Shown piece by piece: positions 40,852 through 51,395 of a stretch of 64,000 nt of DNA. Under the pieces are notes generated by a model. The model ran no database searches. It was not told the DNA's origin and saw only the letters and a list, made by a program, of their open reading frames with translations. The stretch is from CAIWHR01 sp963836265 (GTDB lineage: Bacteria > Pseudomonadota > Gammaproteobacteria > Burkholderiales > Casimicrobiaceae): the NCBI GenBank assembly GCA_963836265.1, contig CAWIIO010000003.1:124001-188000 (forward strand). Reading direction: 5' to 3'. Made by a program: the position numbers and the translations under genes. Position 1 is the first letter of the stretch. Each line of letters begins with the position of its first letter.

Positions 40852-41036
40852 TGAAGCTCCTGGCGCGGCCCATCCCCTCAAGGGATTTCCGGTCCAGGCA
40901 GCAAGCGGTTACAAAGTGTGGGCTGAGGGCGACGGGGAGTCGCGCACAGCAGCTCATCGTCCACTGGACTTTTCCGGGCGGTGACCGGAACGGCCGCCCG
41001 AAACGACATTATAGGCTAAGTTTCGGATTTTGCGAA
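40852..41036 (-). promoter_or_regulatory. rhlE promoter and long 5' leader
   Basis: On the minus strand, TTCGCA (41036-41031), a 17-bp spacer and a perfect TATAAT (41013-41008) predict a start near 41001. That gives an untranslated leader of about 150 nt. Cold-induced helicase mRNAs often have such leaders, but no specific motif could be confirmed by eye. Confidence 0.5.
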
Positions 41037-41143
41037 ATATTTCTGGCGCGCAGGCGTTCAATCAAGCTATAATGCAAGATTTTCCGCCGCAACCTCATGA
41101 TGGTTGGCCATCGGCGGTCGACGAGCGAAATTCCATCCGACAC

Positions 41144-43000
<1,857 letters not shown>

Positions 43001-43206
43001 CAAGACTTCCACGCTGCCGAGCGCTTATGCGTCGATGCCCGCACGTTCCAGACCGCGAGCGTGCGGGGGGCGCGCGTTGCGCGGTCGATTGCGGCGAAGG
43101 CGACCTGTTCGAACCGGGTCCGCGTTCGGCGGTGCGGCGTTCCCCCAAGAGGTGCGAGCGTTTTGCCTCGATGCAGCGCCACCGCGTCCACTATGATGCA
43201 TAGCTG

Positions 43207-44214
43207 ATGCTTTCCGCAGCACAGGCCTCGCGCCTCGCCGACATCGCGCTCGCAAACGTCGTCCGCGAGTACCCGAACAAGCAGGATCACGTTCTCGACG
43301 GCGACGGCGATCACCTGCCGTCGCGCGTCCTCCACCCCGCATTCCACTGCAGCTTCGACTGGCACTCGTGCGTACACATGCATTGGCTGCTCGTCCACGT
43401 ACGGCGGAGCGAGCCGGGGCTGCCGCAGCGCGATGCGATCGACGCGCTCCTCGATCGCCATCTGACGCCCGCGGCGATCGCCGGCGAGCGCGCCTATCTG
43501 GCGCGCCCCGGCGCGGGATCCTTCGAGCGGACCTACGGGTGGGCGTGGCTCCTCAAGCTGGCGGACGAGCTCGCGTTGGTGGGCGACGACGACGGGAGGC
43601 GTTGGGCGAGCGCGCTAGCGCCCCTGGCCGCGGCGTTCGTCGCCCGGTATCTGGCCTTTCTCCCGAAGGCCGATTTTCCGATCCGTTATGGCACCCATCC
43701 GAACAGCGCGTTCGGTCTCGCGTTCGCGCTCGATCACGCACGGCGCGCAGGCCTGCCTGCGCTCGAAGCACTGATCGTTACCAAGGCCCGGGCGTGGTAC
43801 GGCGCCGATCGCGCTGCCCCGGCGGCGTGGGAGCCGTCCGGGATCGATTTCCTGTCGCCGGCGCTGCTCGAGGCCGAACTCATGCGCCGCATCCTGCCCG
43901 CGCCTGAATTCGCCGAGTGGCTCGAAGGCTTTCTGCCGGGACTGGCCGCGCGTGCACCGGCCGCGCTGTTCACGCCCGTCCCGGTCAGCGACCGCGCCGA
44001 CCCGCACATCGTGCATCTCGACGGCCTCAACCTGTCCCGCGCCTGGTGCTGGCGCGGGATCGCCGGTGCGCTGCCGGCGGACGATCCGCGCGCAGCGGTC
44101 GCGCGCGAGGTCGCCGCGACCCATCTCGCCGCGGGACTTCCCGCAATCGAGGCGGGCGAGTACAGCGGAACCCACTGGCTTGCATCGTTCGCGGCGCTCG
44201 CGCTTTCCGATTGA
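43207..44214 (+). CDS. DUF2891 family protein
   Basis: A 335-residue soluble protein of the DUF2891 family; no biochemical role is known. Conserved features are YPNKQDHVLDGDGD near the N-terminus, HPAFHCSFDWHSCVHMHW (a striking His/Cys/Asp cluster that could hold a metal), RYGTHPNSAFGLAFAL, and a C-terminal HWLASFAALAL. Repeated helix pairs suggest an alpha/alpha toroid. TATGAT (43192-43197) ends only 10 nt before the ATG and no ribosome site is seen, so the mRNA may have a 2-4 nt leader. Confidence 0.85.
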   Translation: MLSAAQASRLADIALANVVREYPNKQDHVLDGDGDHLPSRVLHPAFHCSFDWHSCVHMHWLLVHVRRSEPGLPQRDAIDALLDRHLTPAAIAGERAYLARPGAGSFERTYGWAWLLKLADELALVGDDDGRRWASALAPLAAAFVARYLAFLPKADFPIRYGTHPNSAFGLAFALDHARRAGLPALEALIVTKARAWYGADRAAPAAWEPSGIDFLSPALLEAELMRRILPAPEFAEWLEGFLPGLAARAPAALFTPVPVSDRADPHIVHLDGLNLSRAWCWRGIAGALPADDPRAAVAREVAATHLAAGLPAIEAGEYSGTHWLASFAALALSD

Positions 44215-44239
44215 CGCGACATAGTAAACTCGGCACGCC

Positions 44240-45601
44240 ATGCCGGACCTCTCGATTCCAGTCGTCGTCGTCGTTGTCGCGCTCACCGTCATCGCCGCGC
44301 TCGCGGCGATCGCCATCGGCCGCCTGTCGACGCTCGTCGCGGCGCGCGACGGGGCCGTGCGCGACGCCGCTGACCTGAAGGCGCGTCTCGATATGCTCGC
44401 GGCGCAGAACGCCGACTTCGAACGGGGCGTGCGGCAGGACCTCGCCCACGCGCGCACCGAGCAGGCGCTCGCCGCGCAGACCGCACGCACCGAGCTCGGC
44501 GCGACGCTCGTGCAGCTCACTCAGTCGAACGAGAGACGGCTGGAGGCGATTCGGCAAACGGTCGAGCAGAAGCTGGAAGCGCTGCGCGGCGACAACGCGC
44601 AGAAGCTCGAGCAAATGCGCGCGACCGTAGACGAGAAGTTGCAAAGCACGCTCGAAAAGCGGCTGGGCGAGTCCTTCAAACAGGTGTCCGACCGTCTGGA
44701 GCAGGTGCACAAGGGCCTGGGCGAAATGCAGTCGCTGGCGACAGGCGTCGGCGACCTCAAGAAAGTGCTTACCAATATCAAGACGCGGGGAACGTGGGGC
44801 GAGGTGCAGCTCGAAAACCTCCTCGAGCAACTGCTGACGCCGGCACAATACGAAAGGAACGTCGCGACGCGCCCGGGTCGAAGCGAACGGGTCGAATTCG
44901 CGATTCGCCTGCCCGGTCGCGGCGAGGGCAGGGAGCCATTCTGGCTGCCGATCGACGCAAAGTTTCCGCTGGAAGATTTTCAGCGACTCCAGGACGCGCA
45001 GGACCGCGCCGACCTTGCGCTCGTCGAGTCGTTCGGCAAGGCCCTCGAGGACCGCATCAGGAAGCAGGCGAGGGACATCCACGACAAGTACGTCGAGCCG
45101 CCGTACACGACGGACTTCGCGCTGCTCTATCTGCCGGTCGAAAGCCTTTATGCCGAAGTTCTCCGGCGTCCCGGCCTTGCCGACACGGTGCAGCGCGAAT
45201 CGCACGTGACGCTCGCCGGACCGACGACGCTGGCGGCGATCCTGAACAGTCTGCAGATGGGGTTCCGGACGCTGGCGATCGAGCAGCGATCGGGTGAGGT
45301 GTGGAAGCTCCTGGGCGCGGTGAAGACCGATTTCGGCAAATTCGGGGATCTCCTTGCGAAAACCAAGAAGCAGCTCGATTCGGTAAGCAATACGCTCGGC
45401 GACGCGGAAGTGCGCACTCGTTCGATCGAGCGCAAGCTCCGGGGCGTCGAGTCGCTGCCCGCGATCGAGGCGGACCGCCTGCTGACGGACGACATGGCCG
45501 CCGTGTACGAATTGGATGTCGAAGCGCAGGCCGACGCCGGCTCCGCAGCGGCGGACGAAACCGACACCGGCGTGCTGCCGCCCGACCCGGGCGGCGGGTG
45601 A
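44240..45601 (+). CDS. rmuC: DNA recombination protein RmuC
   Basis: A 453-residue protein of the RmuC family, predicted nuclease-like and limiting rearrangements at inverted repeats. It has one N-terminal membrane anchor (about residues 6-28), a long coiled coil (about 35-165) and the RmuC core. The core shows KTRGTWGEVQLENLLEQLLTP, LPIDAKFPLEDF and TDFALLYLPVESLYAEV, with the restriction-like Glu and Asp-x-Lys positions visible. It begins 25 bp after the DUF2891 gene and leads into mtfA. Confidence 0.93.
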   Translation: MPDLSIPVVVVVVALTVIAALAAIAIGRLSTLVAARDGAVRDAADLKARLDMLAAQNADFERGVRQDLAHARTEQALAAQTARTELGATLVQLTQSNERRLEAIRQTVEQKLEALRGDNAQKLEQMRATVDEKLQSTLEKRLGESFKQVSDRLEQVHKGLGEMQSLATGVGDLKKVLTNIKTRGTWGEVQLENLLEQLLTPAQYERNVATRPGRSERVEFAIRLPGRGEGREPFWLPIDAKFPLEDFQRLQDAQDRADLALVESFGKALEDRIRKQARDIHDKYVEPPYTTDFALLYLPVESLYAEVLRRPGLADTVQRESHVTLAGPTTLAAILNSLQMGFRTLAIEQRSGEVWKLLGAVKTDFGKFGDLLAKTKKQLDSVSNTLGDAEVRTRSIERKLRGVESLPAIEADRLLTDDMAAVYELDVEAQADAGSAAADETDTGVLPPDPGGG

Positions 45602-45614
45602 ATGGGAGCGCGTG

Positions 45615-46403
45615 GTGTTCGATACCCTGCGCAAGTGGCGGCAGCAGCGGGTGCTGAAGAGCGCGGCGATTCCCGACGCACTGTGGCGCGAGGCGCTCGA
45701 GGCGTTGCCGTTCGTGGCGATCTACACCGACGACGAGCTCGAGCGGCTCCGCACGAAGGTCGTGCTGTTTTTGAGTGCGAAGGCCATCGTGGGAGCACGC
45801 GGCCACGAAGTGACGCCGTTGCAGCGCGTGATCATCGCCATCGAGGCCTGCGTGCTGGTGCTGAACCTCGACATGGCCTACTACGACGGCTGGGAGAACG
45901 TCATCGTCTATCCCGACGAGTTCATTCCGGGCTGGCAGTGGGAAGACGAGGCCGGCGTCGTGCACACCAACGATGGACCGCTCGCCGGCGAGGCGATGCC
46001 GGGCGGGCCGGTCGTGCTGTCCTGGCCCGACGTCGAAGCCTCCGCGGACTGGGACGAGGCCGGAATGAATCTCGTCATCCACGAGTTCGCGCACAAGCTC
46101 GACATGAGGGACGGCGTTGCCAATGGTTGCCCCCCGCTTCCCGCGACGATGCCGCCGAACATCTGGAAGAAGGCGCTGACCGCGGCGTTCGAGAATTTCC
46201 GCGCGCGGATCGACCGCGGCGAGGACACGGCGATCGATCCCTATGCGGCCGAATCGCCGGCCGAGTTCTTTGCGGTGCTATCGGAGGTGTTCTTCGCCGA
46301 TCCGACGCTGCTCTTCCACGAGTACCCGCGGGTCTACAAGCAGTTCATGTGGTTCTACAAGCAGGACCCCGCCTCGCGCGCCGAGCTGCTGCTCGACGGA
46401 TAA
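45615..46403 (+). CDS. mtfA: zinc-dependent peptidase MtfA (M90 family)
   Basis: A 262-residue metallopeptidase; E. coli MtfA binds the Mlc repressor and so affects glucose uptake. The zinc motif HEFAH is at about 156-160 (LVIHEFAHKLDMRDG) and the third-ligand helix AESPAEFFAVLSEVFF follows. The start is a GTG with GGGAG 6 nt upstream; no ATG gives the right N-terminus. The TAA stop abuts a 19-bp inverted repeat shared with the convergent mog gene. Confidence 0.92.
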   Translation: MFDTLRKWRQQRVLKSAAIPDALWREALEALPFVAIYTDDELERLRTKVVLFLSAKAIVGARGHEVTPLQRVIIAIEACVLVLNLDMAYYDGWENVIVYPDEFIPGWQWEDEAGVVHTNDGPLAGEAMPGGPVVLSWPDVEASADWDEAGMNLVIHEFAHKLDMRDGVANGCPPLPATMPPNIWKKALTAAFENFRARIDRGEDTAIDPYAAESPAEFFAVLSEVFFADPTLLFHEYPRVYKQFMWFYKQDPASRAELLLDG

Positions 46404-46405
46404 GT

Positions 46406-46474
46406 GGGTCAGAGACGACTTTTGATGCCGCGGTTCGGCCAGCCGGGCGACAATGCAAAAGTCGTCTCTGACCC
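46406..46474. repeat. long perfect inverted repeat between mtfA and mog
   Basis: Two 19-bp perfect arms, GGGTCAGAGACGACTTTTG (46406-46424) and its complement (46456-46474), flank 31 nt. Pairing continues outward with one extra base (AAGT). The outer edges touch the stop codons of both convergent genes. It can act as a bidirectional terminator; its sequence looks like a mobile REP-type element rather than an ordinary terminator. Confidence 0.85.
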
Positions 46475-47025
46475 TACTTTCGCAGCGCGGACTTCGGCCG
46501 GAACGCCTTGCAGACCCCCTCGTTCGTTTCGAGGTACGGGCCGCCGATCAGGTCGATGCAGTAGGGGACTGCGGGAAAGATGCCGTCGAGCGTCTCCTTG
46601 ATCGCCTTCGGCTGGCCCGGCAGGTTGAGGATCAGCGCGTGGCCGCGCACGGCGCCGACCTGCCGCGACAGGATCGCCGTCGGCACGTATTTCAAGCTCA
46701 CCTGGCGCATCTGCTCGCCGAAGCCGGGCAGCACCTTGTGGGCGACGGCGAGCGTCGCCTCGGGGGTGACGTCGCGCGCGGCGGGGCCGGTGCCGCCTGT
46801 CGTCAACACGAGATGGCAGCCGACGATGTCGGTGAGCTCGATCAGCGTGCGCTCGATCACGTTCTGCTCGTCGGGGATGAGGCGCGTTTCCATCCGCCAC
46901 GGTGAGGCCATCGCCGCCACGAACCATTCGCTGAGTCCGGGAATGCCCTTGTCCTCGTAGACGCCGGCGGAGGCGCGATCGGAAATCGAGACGAGGCCGA
47001 TCAGCAGCGTGTCGGGAGCGGTCAT
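46474..47025 (-). CDS. mog: molybdopterin adenylyltransferase (Mog/MoaB type)
   Basis: Activates molybdopterin by adenylation before molybdenum insertion. The 183-residue protein has ISDRASAGVYEDKGIPGL at the start and TTGGTG (75-80) in VLTTGGTGPAARDVTPEA, the nucleotide-binding loop. The C-terminal LNLPGQPKAIKETLDGIFPAVPYCIDLIGG is typical. The last base of its TAG stop codon is the outermost base of the inverted repeat. No other molybdenum-cofactor gene is nearby. Confidence 0.92.
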   Translation of the reverse strand: MTAPDTLLIGLVSISDRASAGVYEDKGIPGLSEWFVAAMASPWRMETRLIPDEQNVIERTLIELTDIVGCHLVLTTGGTGPAARDVTPEATLAVAHKVLPGFGEQMRQVSLKYVPTAILSRQVGAVRGHALILNLPGQPKAIKETLDGIFPAVPYCIDLIGGPYLETNEGVCKAFRPKSALRK

Positions 47026-47086
47026 CGCGGGCCCCGAGCCGTCGACGCACCGGCCCTCGATGGAAACCTCACCGGGCGGGGCAGGA

Positions 47087-47671
47087 TCATCGGCGGTCGT
47101 CCTCCGTCAGCGCCTTCAACTCCCGGAAGAGCTCGCGGTACGCGTGCGGCGGTGCGGCGCGACCGCGTTCGTCACGCGCACGGGCGGCGAGCGCTCGCAG
47201 GCGCGCCCGATCGAGCGCCGGATAAATGGTGGCAAGGGCGTCGAGCGCGTCCGCCTCGGAGAGCAACCGCTCGCGCCAGCGCTCGATCGCGTGCTGTCTT
47301 GCGGCTTCCATCGCGTGGCCCTGCGACCAGAGATCGAACCGGCGTCGTATTGGCGCCGGATCGACGTCGCGCATCAGCTTGCCGATGTACTGCAGCTGCC
47401 GCTTGCGGCCGCCCCACACGGTGATCGCGCGCGCCTCGCGCACCGCTTCGACGAGTCGCTCCGGCAATCCGACCTCCGCGACAAGCTCGTCGAGCCTTTT
47501 CGGATCGAGCAGGACCAGCGCTTCGCCCAAGGCTTGCAACGCCTGCATTTCCGCCTTTCGCCGGGTCTTGGAAGGGGGAGCGCTGCCCGGACCCGCGGCG
47601 GGCGCGGGCCCGGAGACGGCCTCCCCATCACGTAGTGGGCGTCTGCGCTGCAGTTCGTCGGTCCGTGGCAT
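47087..47671 (-). CDS. darP: ribosome-associated protein YjgA/DarP (DUF615)
   Basis: A 194-residue helical protein that in E. coli joins late 50S precursors. The DUF615 core is KRLDELVAEVGLPERLVEAVREARAI, followed by GGRKRQLQYIGKLMRDVDP. The Arg-rich helices after that (RRRFDLW; RWRERLL) suit rRNA binding. The start MPRTDEL lacks a clear ribosome site. It is divergent from pmbA, a widely conserved pair. Confidence 0.88.
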   Translation of the reverse strand: MPRTDELQRRRPLRDGEAVSGPAPAAGPGSAPPSKTRRKAEMQALQALGEALVLLDPKRLDELVAEVGLPERLVEAVREARAITVWGGRKRQLQYIGKLMRDVDPAPIRRRFDLWSQGHAMEAARQHAIERWRERLLSEADALDALATIYPALDRARLRALAARARDERGRAAPPHAYRELFRELKALTEDDRR

Positions 47672-47838
47672 CGTTCTGGCGGAAATCCGGGAGAAAGGCA
47701 AACCGGGTGCCGCAAAGTGCGGCGAACCCTTTGCTATGATAGCCGACCATCCGCCCGACCCCTGAGGCGCGCGTCCGCTCTTCCGTGACGGTCGGCGGGC
47801 CCGCAGACGTGCCGTTCCGGGAACCACAGAGTCCGTCG

Positions 47839-49257
47839 ATGACCGCATCCCTCCACTCCGTCGCTGCGACCGCGCCAAACTCCGTGTCGACGATCTCGCC
47901 GCGCGGCGCCGACTCGGGCCGCTTTCCGCTGCCGACCCGCGAAATCGAGCGCATTGCCGAAACCATCCTCGCATCCGCCAAGGCCGGCGGCGCCACCGCC
48001 GCGGAGACCGAGGTTTCGCAGGCCGTCGGGCAGAGCGTCACCGTCCGCCGGGGCGAGGTCGAAACGATTGCCTATAACCGCGACAAAGGCATCGGCGTTA
48101 CCGTCCTCATCGGCCAGCGCCGCGGCCACGCGAGCACCGCCGATTTCGCGCCCGACGCGATCAGTGCCACAGTCGCGAAAGCGCTGTCGATCGCGCGCTA
48201 CACGGCGGACGATCCGGCCGCGGGTCTCGCCGACCCCGAGCGCCTGGCACACACGATTCCCGATCTCGACCTCTACCATCCGTGGGACCTTTCGGTCGAC
48301 GACGCGATCGCGCTCGGCCGCGAAGCGGAGGCCGCCGCGCTCGCCGTCGATCGCCGGCTCACCAATACCGATGGCTCGACGGTCGCGCGCAACGAATCGG
48401 AATTCGTCTACGCGAACACCCACGGATTCCTGGGCGGCTATCGTAGCTCGCGCCACCACATCGATTGCTCGGTGATCGGCGACACCGGCGACGGCAGCGG
48501 GACGATGCAGCGCGACTACTGGTACACGTCGGCTCGCGCAGCGGGCGATCTCGAGGCGCCCGCACGGGTCGGGCGTATCGCCGGCGAGCGGACGGCACGG
48601 CGGCTTCATGCGCGCAAGCTTGCCACGCTCGAATGCGCGGTTCTGTTCGAAGCTCCGGAAGCCGCGGATCTGATCGGCTTTTTCGTCGGCGCCGTTTCCG
48701 GCGGTTCGCTCTACCGCCGCTCGTCGTTCCTGCTCGACTCGCTGGGGCAGACGGTGTTCGCGCCTGGCGTTTCGATCCGCGAGGAACCGCATATTCCGCG
48801 CGAGCGTGGCAGTGCGCCGTTCGACAACGACGGCGTGGCCACCCTTCCGCGCGATGTCGTCAAGGATGGCGTCGTCGCGGGGTACTTTCTCGGCACCTAT
48901 TCGGCGCGCAAGCTCGGCATGGCGACGACCGGCAACGCCGGCGGGAGCCACAACCTCGTCGTTTCGCACGGTGACGATGATCTGCCGGCGCTGCTCCGCC
49001 GCATGCGGCGCGGCTTGCTCGTTACCGAGCAGTTGGGGCAGGGCGTGAATCCCGTCACCGGGGATTTCTCGCGCGGCGCGGCGGGCTTCTGGATCGAGGG
49101 CGGCGAGATCGCCTACCCGGTCGAGGAGATCACGATCGCCGGCAACCTGAAGGACATGTATCGCGACATCGTGGCCGTCGGCGCCGATGTCGATCGCCGC
49201 AGCTCGCGGCACACGGGATCGATCCTCATCGGCCGGATGACGGTCGCTGGGCATTAG
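47839..49257 (+). CDS. pmbA: metalloprotease PmbA/TldE
   Basis: Subunit of the TldD-TldE protease that matures peptide antibiotics and degrades CcdA. The 472-residue protein has ETEVSQAVGQSVTVRRGEVE, the repeat NRDKGIGVTVLIGQRRGHAST, and NAGGSHNLVV near the C-terminus. TldE lacks the HExxxH zinc motif of TldD, and none is seen here. The start MTASLHS is the second of two candidates (the other at 47785). Its TAG stop is followed at once by a dispersed repeat. Confidence 0.92.
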   Translation: MTASLHSVAATAPNSVSTISPRGADSGRFPLPTREIERIAETILASAKAGGATAAETEVSQAVGQSVTVRRGEVETIAYNRDKGIGVTVLIGQRRGHASTADFAPDAISATVAKALSIARYTADDPAAGLADPERLAHTIPDLDLYHPWDLSVDDAIALGREAEAAALAVDRRLTNTDGSTVARNESEFVYANTHGFLGGYRSSRHHIDCSVIGDTGDGSGTMQRDYWYTSARAAGDLEAPARVGRIAGERTARRLHARKLATLECAVLFEAPEAADLIGFFVGAVSGGSLYRRSSFLLDSLGQTVFAPGVSIREEPHIPRERGSAPFDNDGVATLPRDVVKDGVVAGYFLGTYSARKLGMATTGNAGGSHNLVVSHGDDDLPALLRRMRRGLLVTEQLGQGVNPVTGDFSRGAAGFWIEGGEIAYPVEEITIAGNLKDMYRDIVAVGADVDRRSSRHTGSILIGRMTVAGH

Positions 49258-49529
49258 GAAGCGGCCGGGCTTGCTCTCACGTATGCGTTGCCGGGACAAG
49301 ATGCGATCGGATGCGATGGCAGCGAAGCGAAGCGAAATTCGGGAATGTTCGCAGGGTCCGCAACGACGCAGAAGTGCTTTTTCGCAGCAACCCGAAAGGA
49401 CGGGGCGAGTGGGACCCATTTCTGCGTTCTCGCTCTCGCCGTGCTCCCGGTATGGATTCGGGCTTCGGGGCCCGAACTCCCCCCAACTCGCCGCCGTCGC
49501 AGGCGCGAGCGCAAGGCCGACAGGCTCGT
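49258..49529. repeat. MITE-like repeat, copy 2, filling the pmbA-hypothetical gap
   Basis: A diverged copy of the element at 23543-23676. It shares the left end (GGAAGCGGCCGGGCTTGCTCTCACGTATGCG, compared in parts), the central GGCAGCGAAGCGAAGCG block and the right end GCCGACAGGCTC. About 125 bp of extra DNA lie between the central block and the right end (about 49369-49495). It spans exactly from the pmbA stop codon to just before the next ATG. Confidence 0.6.
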
Positions 49530-49530
49530 G

Positions 49531-51186
49531 ATGCGTGCCGGCGTTCGCGCTCCGATGCTCGAACCGGTGCTTAACTGGGTCCGCACGCTCAACGATCCGC
49601 TGCGCAATGCGAGCACGGCGGCGCGGTGGATTGCGGCACTGCCCACGGGCGATCCGCTGACGATCCAGAAGGAAGCGCTCGAGCTCGTGGCCGAGTTCCC
49701 CGGGGCCCGCAGCGACGTCGGACCCGGGCAGGTCGAGGCCCTGCTCAAGATCGATGCACGGCTCGAGCCCATCGTCGCCCAGCTCACGCAGCAGTACACG
49801 GCGAACTACCAGAAGAGCACCGGTGTCGAGTCGAGGCTGTGGCATTCGGTGTTCGACCTCGTCAAGGCCTTCACCGCCGCCTACAGCGCAGCGCTCAAGG
49901 CAGGGTACCCTCGCGCGGACAACAAGCGCTGGCGCGCGGTGTTGCCTTGGGTATTGGTGCGGCTCGCGTTCTTCAAGGGCATTGACGGCAAGTTTCGGCT
50001 CTTCCGCTACGGGCATTGGATTCCGGCGCAATGGCGCGAATTCCACGAGCTCTACGAGTTCGCGCGGATGCGCGGATGGCAGCGCGAGCAACTGGTGCTG
50101 GGCGCCGGCGCGTTCTCGCGCCCGGGCGTGTGCGTCGAGCAGGAGTACCTGAAGACGTTGCTGCTGATGCGGCTCGACTCCGGCAACTTCACGCCGGACC
50201 AGGTGGAGTGGGTGGCGAAGCAGCTGGAAGACTGGTCTCCCTCGCTGTCGCTCACCCCGCCCCCCGGCACCGCGGCCGGCTTTTTCGTCGATCTCACCGG
50301 TACACAGGGGCTGCGCCGCCAGGACCGGCCTCACTCCGGCGGGCGCGTCCTGTTTCTCGACGCGTCCCCCGTCTACGGCCGCATCGTCGAGCGGATGCGC
50401 TGGCTTCCGGACCATGACGACGATCTGTCCAAGCCCGGCGAGCTGCCCTCGCGCGAGCAGCGGCTGCTGCTGATGCGTCTCGCCTCGCTGTTCGGTCCCG
50501 AGGCGATCGCCCATGCGCCGCGGGCCGCGCGATTTCCCGCCGACACCGAGGTGCGGGTCGTCATTGGCTTGCAGGCGCTGACCCGGGCCGTTGCCGAGAT
50601 CGAGCGCCTGCCCGAAGCGGTGCGCACTCCCGCGGTCGCGGCGAGCTACGACGAGGTCACGCAGATGGTCAATCCGGGCGTGAACCCGGAATCCGTCGCG
50701 CGGCGAATTCGAGGCACGACCTGGCGGATGTCCGAGCGCAGCGAAACCGGCTGCCGGCTCACGGCGCCGATCAAGGAGTCGCCCGCCAAGTTGGGCGAAA
50801 TTCTCGCAATCCGGGATGGCGACGTGTGGCTCCTCGCGATCGTCCGCCGGATGCAGCGGCAACAGGTCGACGAGGTGACGGTTGGCGTCGAGATCGTCGC
50901 CCGGCGGATGGTTCGGGTGCTGCTCCGCAACTGGATCACGCCGACGGCCGCGGTCCGCACCGGCGTTGACCGGCCGTTTTTCGGGATCTACCTGCCGGCC
51001 CATGGCGACAATCGGCAGTCGTCGCAGCGGAGTCTCATCGGGCCGGACGACAAGTTCGTGCCCGGCGGCATGGTCGAGCTCGACACCGGCAACGCACGCT
51101 ACCTGATCCGGTTCACGCAGACGCTCGAGCGGCAGGCCGGCTGGGCGTGGGCGCTTTTCACCGCGGTGCGCAAGCTCACTGCCTGA
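49531..51186 (+). CDS. large conserved protein with a C-terminal PilZ-like region
   Basis: A 551-residue soluble protein typical of betaproteobacteria (from memory), function unknown. The N-terminal about 300 residues are helical with LEPVLNWVRTLNDPLRNAS, SRLWHSVFDLVKAF and FRLFRYGHWIPAQWREFHELYEFARMRGWQ (parts). From about residue 425 the pattern RMSERSETGCRL...GEILAIRDGDVWLLAIVRRM...VGVEIVAR resembles a PilZ beta barrel, a cyclic-di-GMP binding fold, but the RxxxR arginines are not certain. The start at 49531 (or 49555) lies just after a dispersed repeat; the frame further upstream is repeat DNA. Confidence 0.75.
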   Translation: MRAGVRAPMLEPVLNWVRTLNDPLRNASTAARWIAALPTGDPLTIQKEALELVAEFPGARSDVGPGQVEALLKIDARLEPIVAQLTQQYTANYQKSTGVESRLWHSVFDLVKAFTAAYSAALKAGYPRADNKRWRAVLPWVLVRLAFFKGIDGKFRLFRYGHWIPAQWREFHELYEFARMRGWQREQLVLGAGAFSRPGVCVEQEYLKTLLLMRLDSGNFTPDQVEWVAKQLEDWSPSLSLTPPPGTAAGFFVDLTGTQGLRRQDRPHSGGRVLFLDASPVYGRIVERMRWLPDHDDDLSKPGELPSREQRLLLMRLASLFGPEAIAHAPRAARFPADTEVRVVIGLQALTRAVAEIERLPEAVRTPAVAASYDEVTQMVNPGVNPESVARRIRGTTWRMSERSETGCRLTAPIKESPAKLGEILAIRDGDVWLLAIVRRMQRQQVDEVTVGVEIVARRMVRVLLRNWITPTAAVRTGVDRPFFGIYLPAHGDNRQSSQRSLIGPDDKFVPGGMVELDTGNARYLIRFTQTLERQAGWAWALFTAVRKLTA

Positions 51187-51395
51187 TCTCCATCCCGGCG
51201 CACGCGCGCCGGCGCTCCAAAACCGTGCGGACGCGTGCCGCCGCCGGGACTGGCGGATGGCCCTTTTTCGGTTAGAATCGCTCCCAAAAAGAAGCGTCGT
51301 CGAGCCGCCGTCAACGAGCCGCGGCCACGCGTCGTTTCCCATGGTCTTTGTACCGCGTCGGCTCGGCCGACACCCATCCTAGAGAGGAGATCCAG

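Noticed and set aside
44211..44230. TTGACG...TAAACT upstream of rmuC as a promoter
   Set aside because: The spacer is only 8 bp, too short for a sigma-70 promoter; rmuC probably shares a transcript with the preceding gene.
47734..51342. A 1202-codon open frame on the minus strand across pmbA and the PilZ-like gene
   Set aside because: It is antisense to two clear genes, has no ribosome site, and its composition (Arg/Asp/Gly/Ala-rich, few hydrophobic segments) is typical of the complementary frame in GC-rich DNA.
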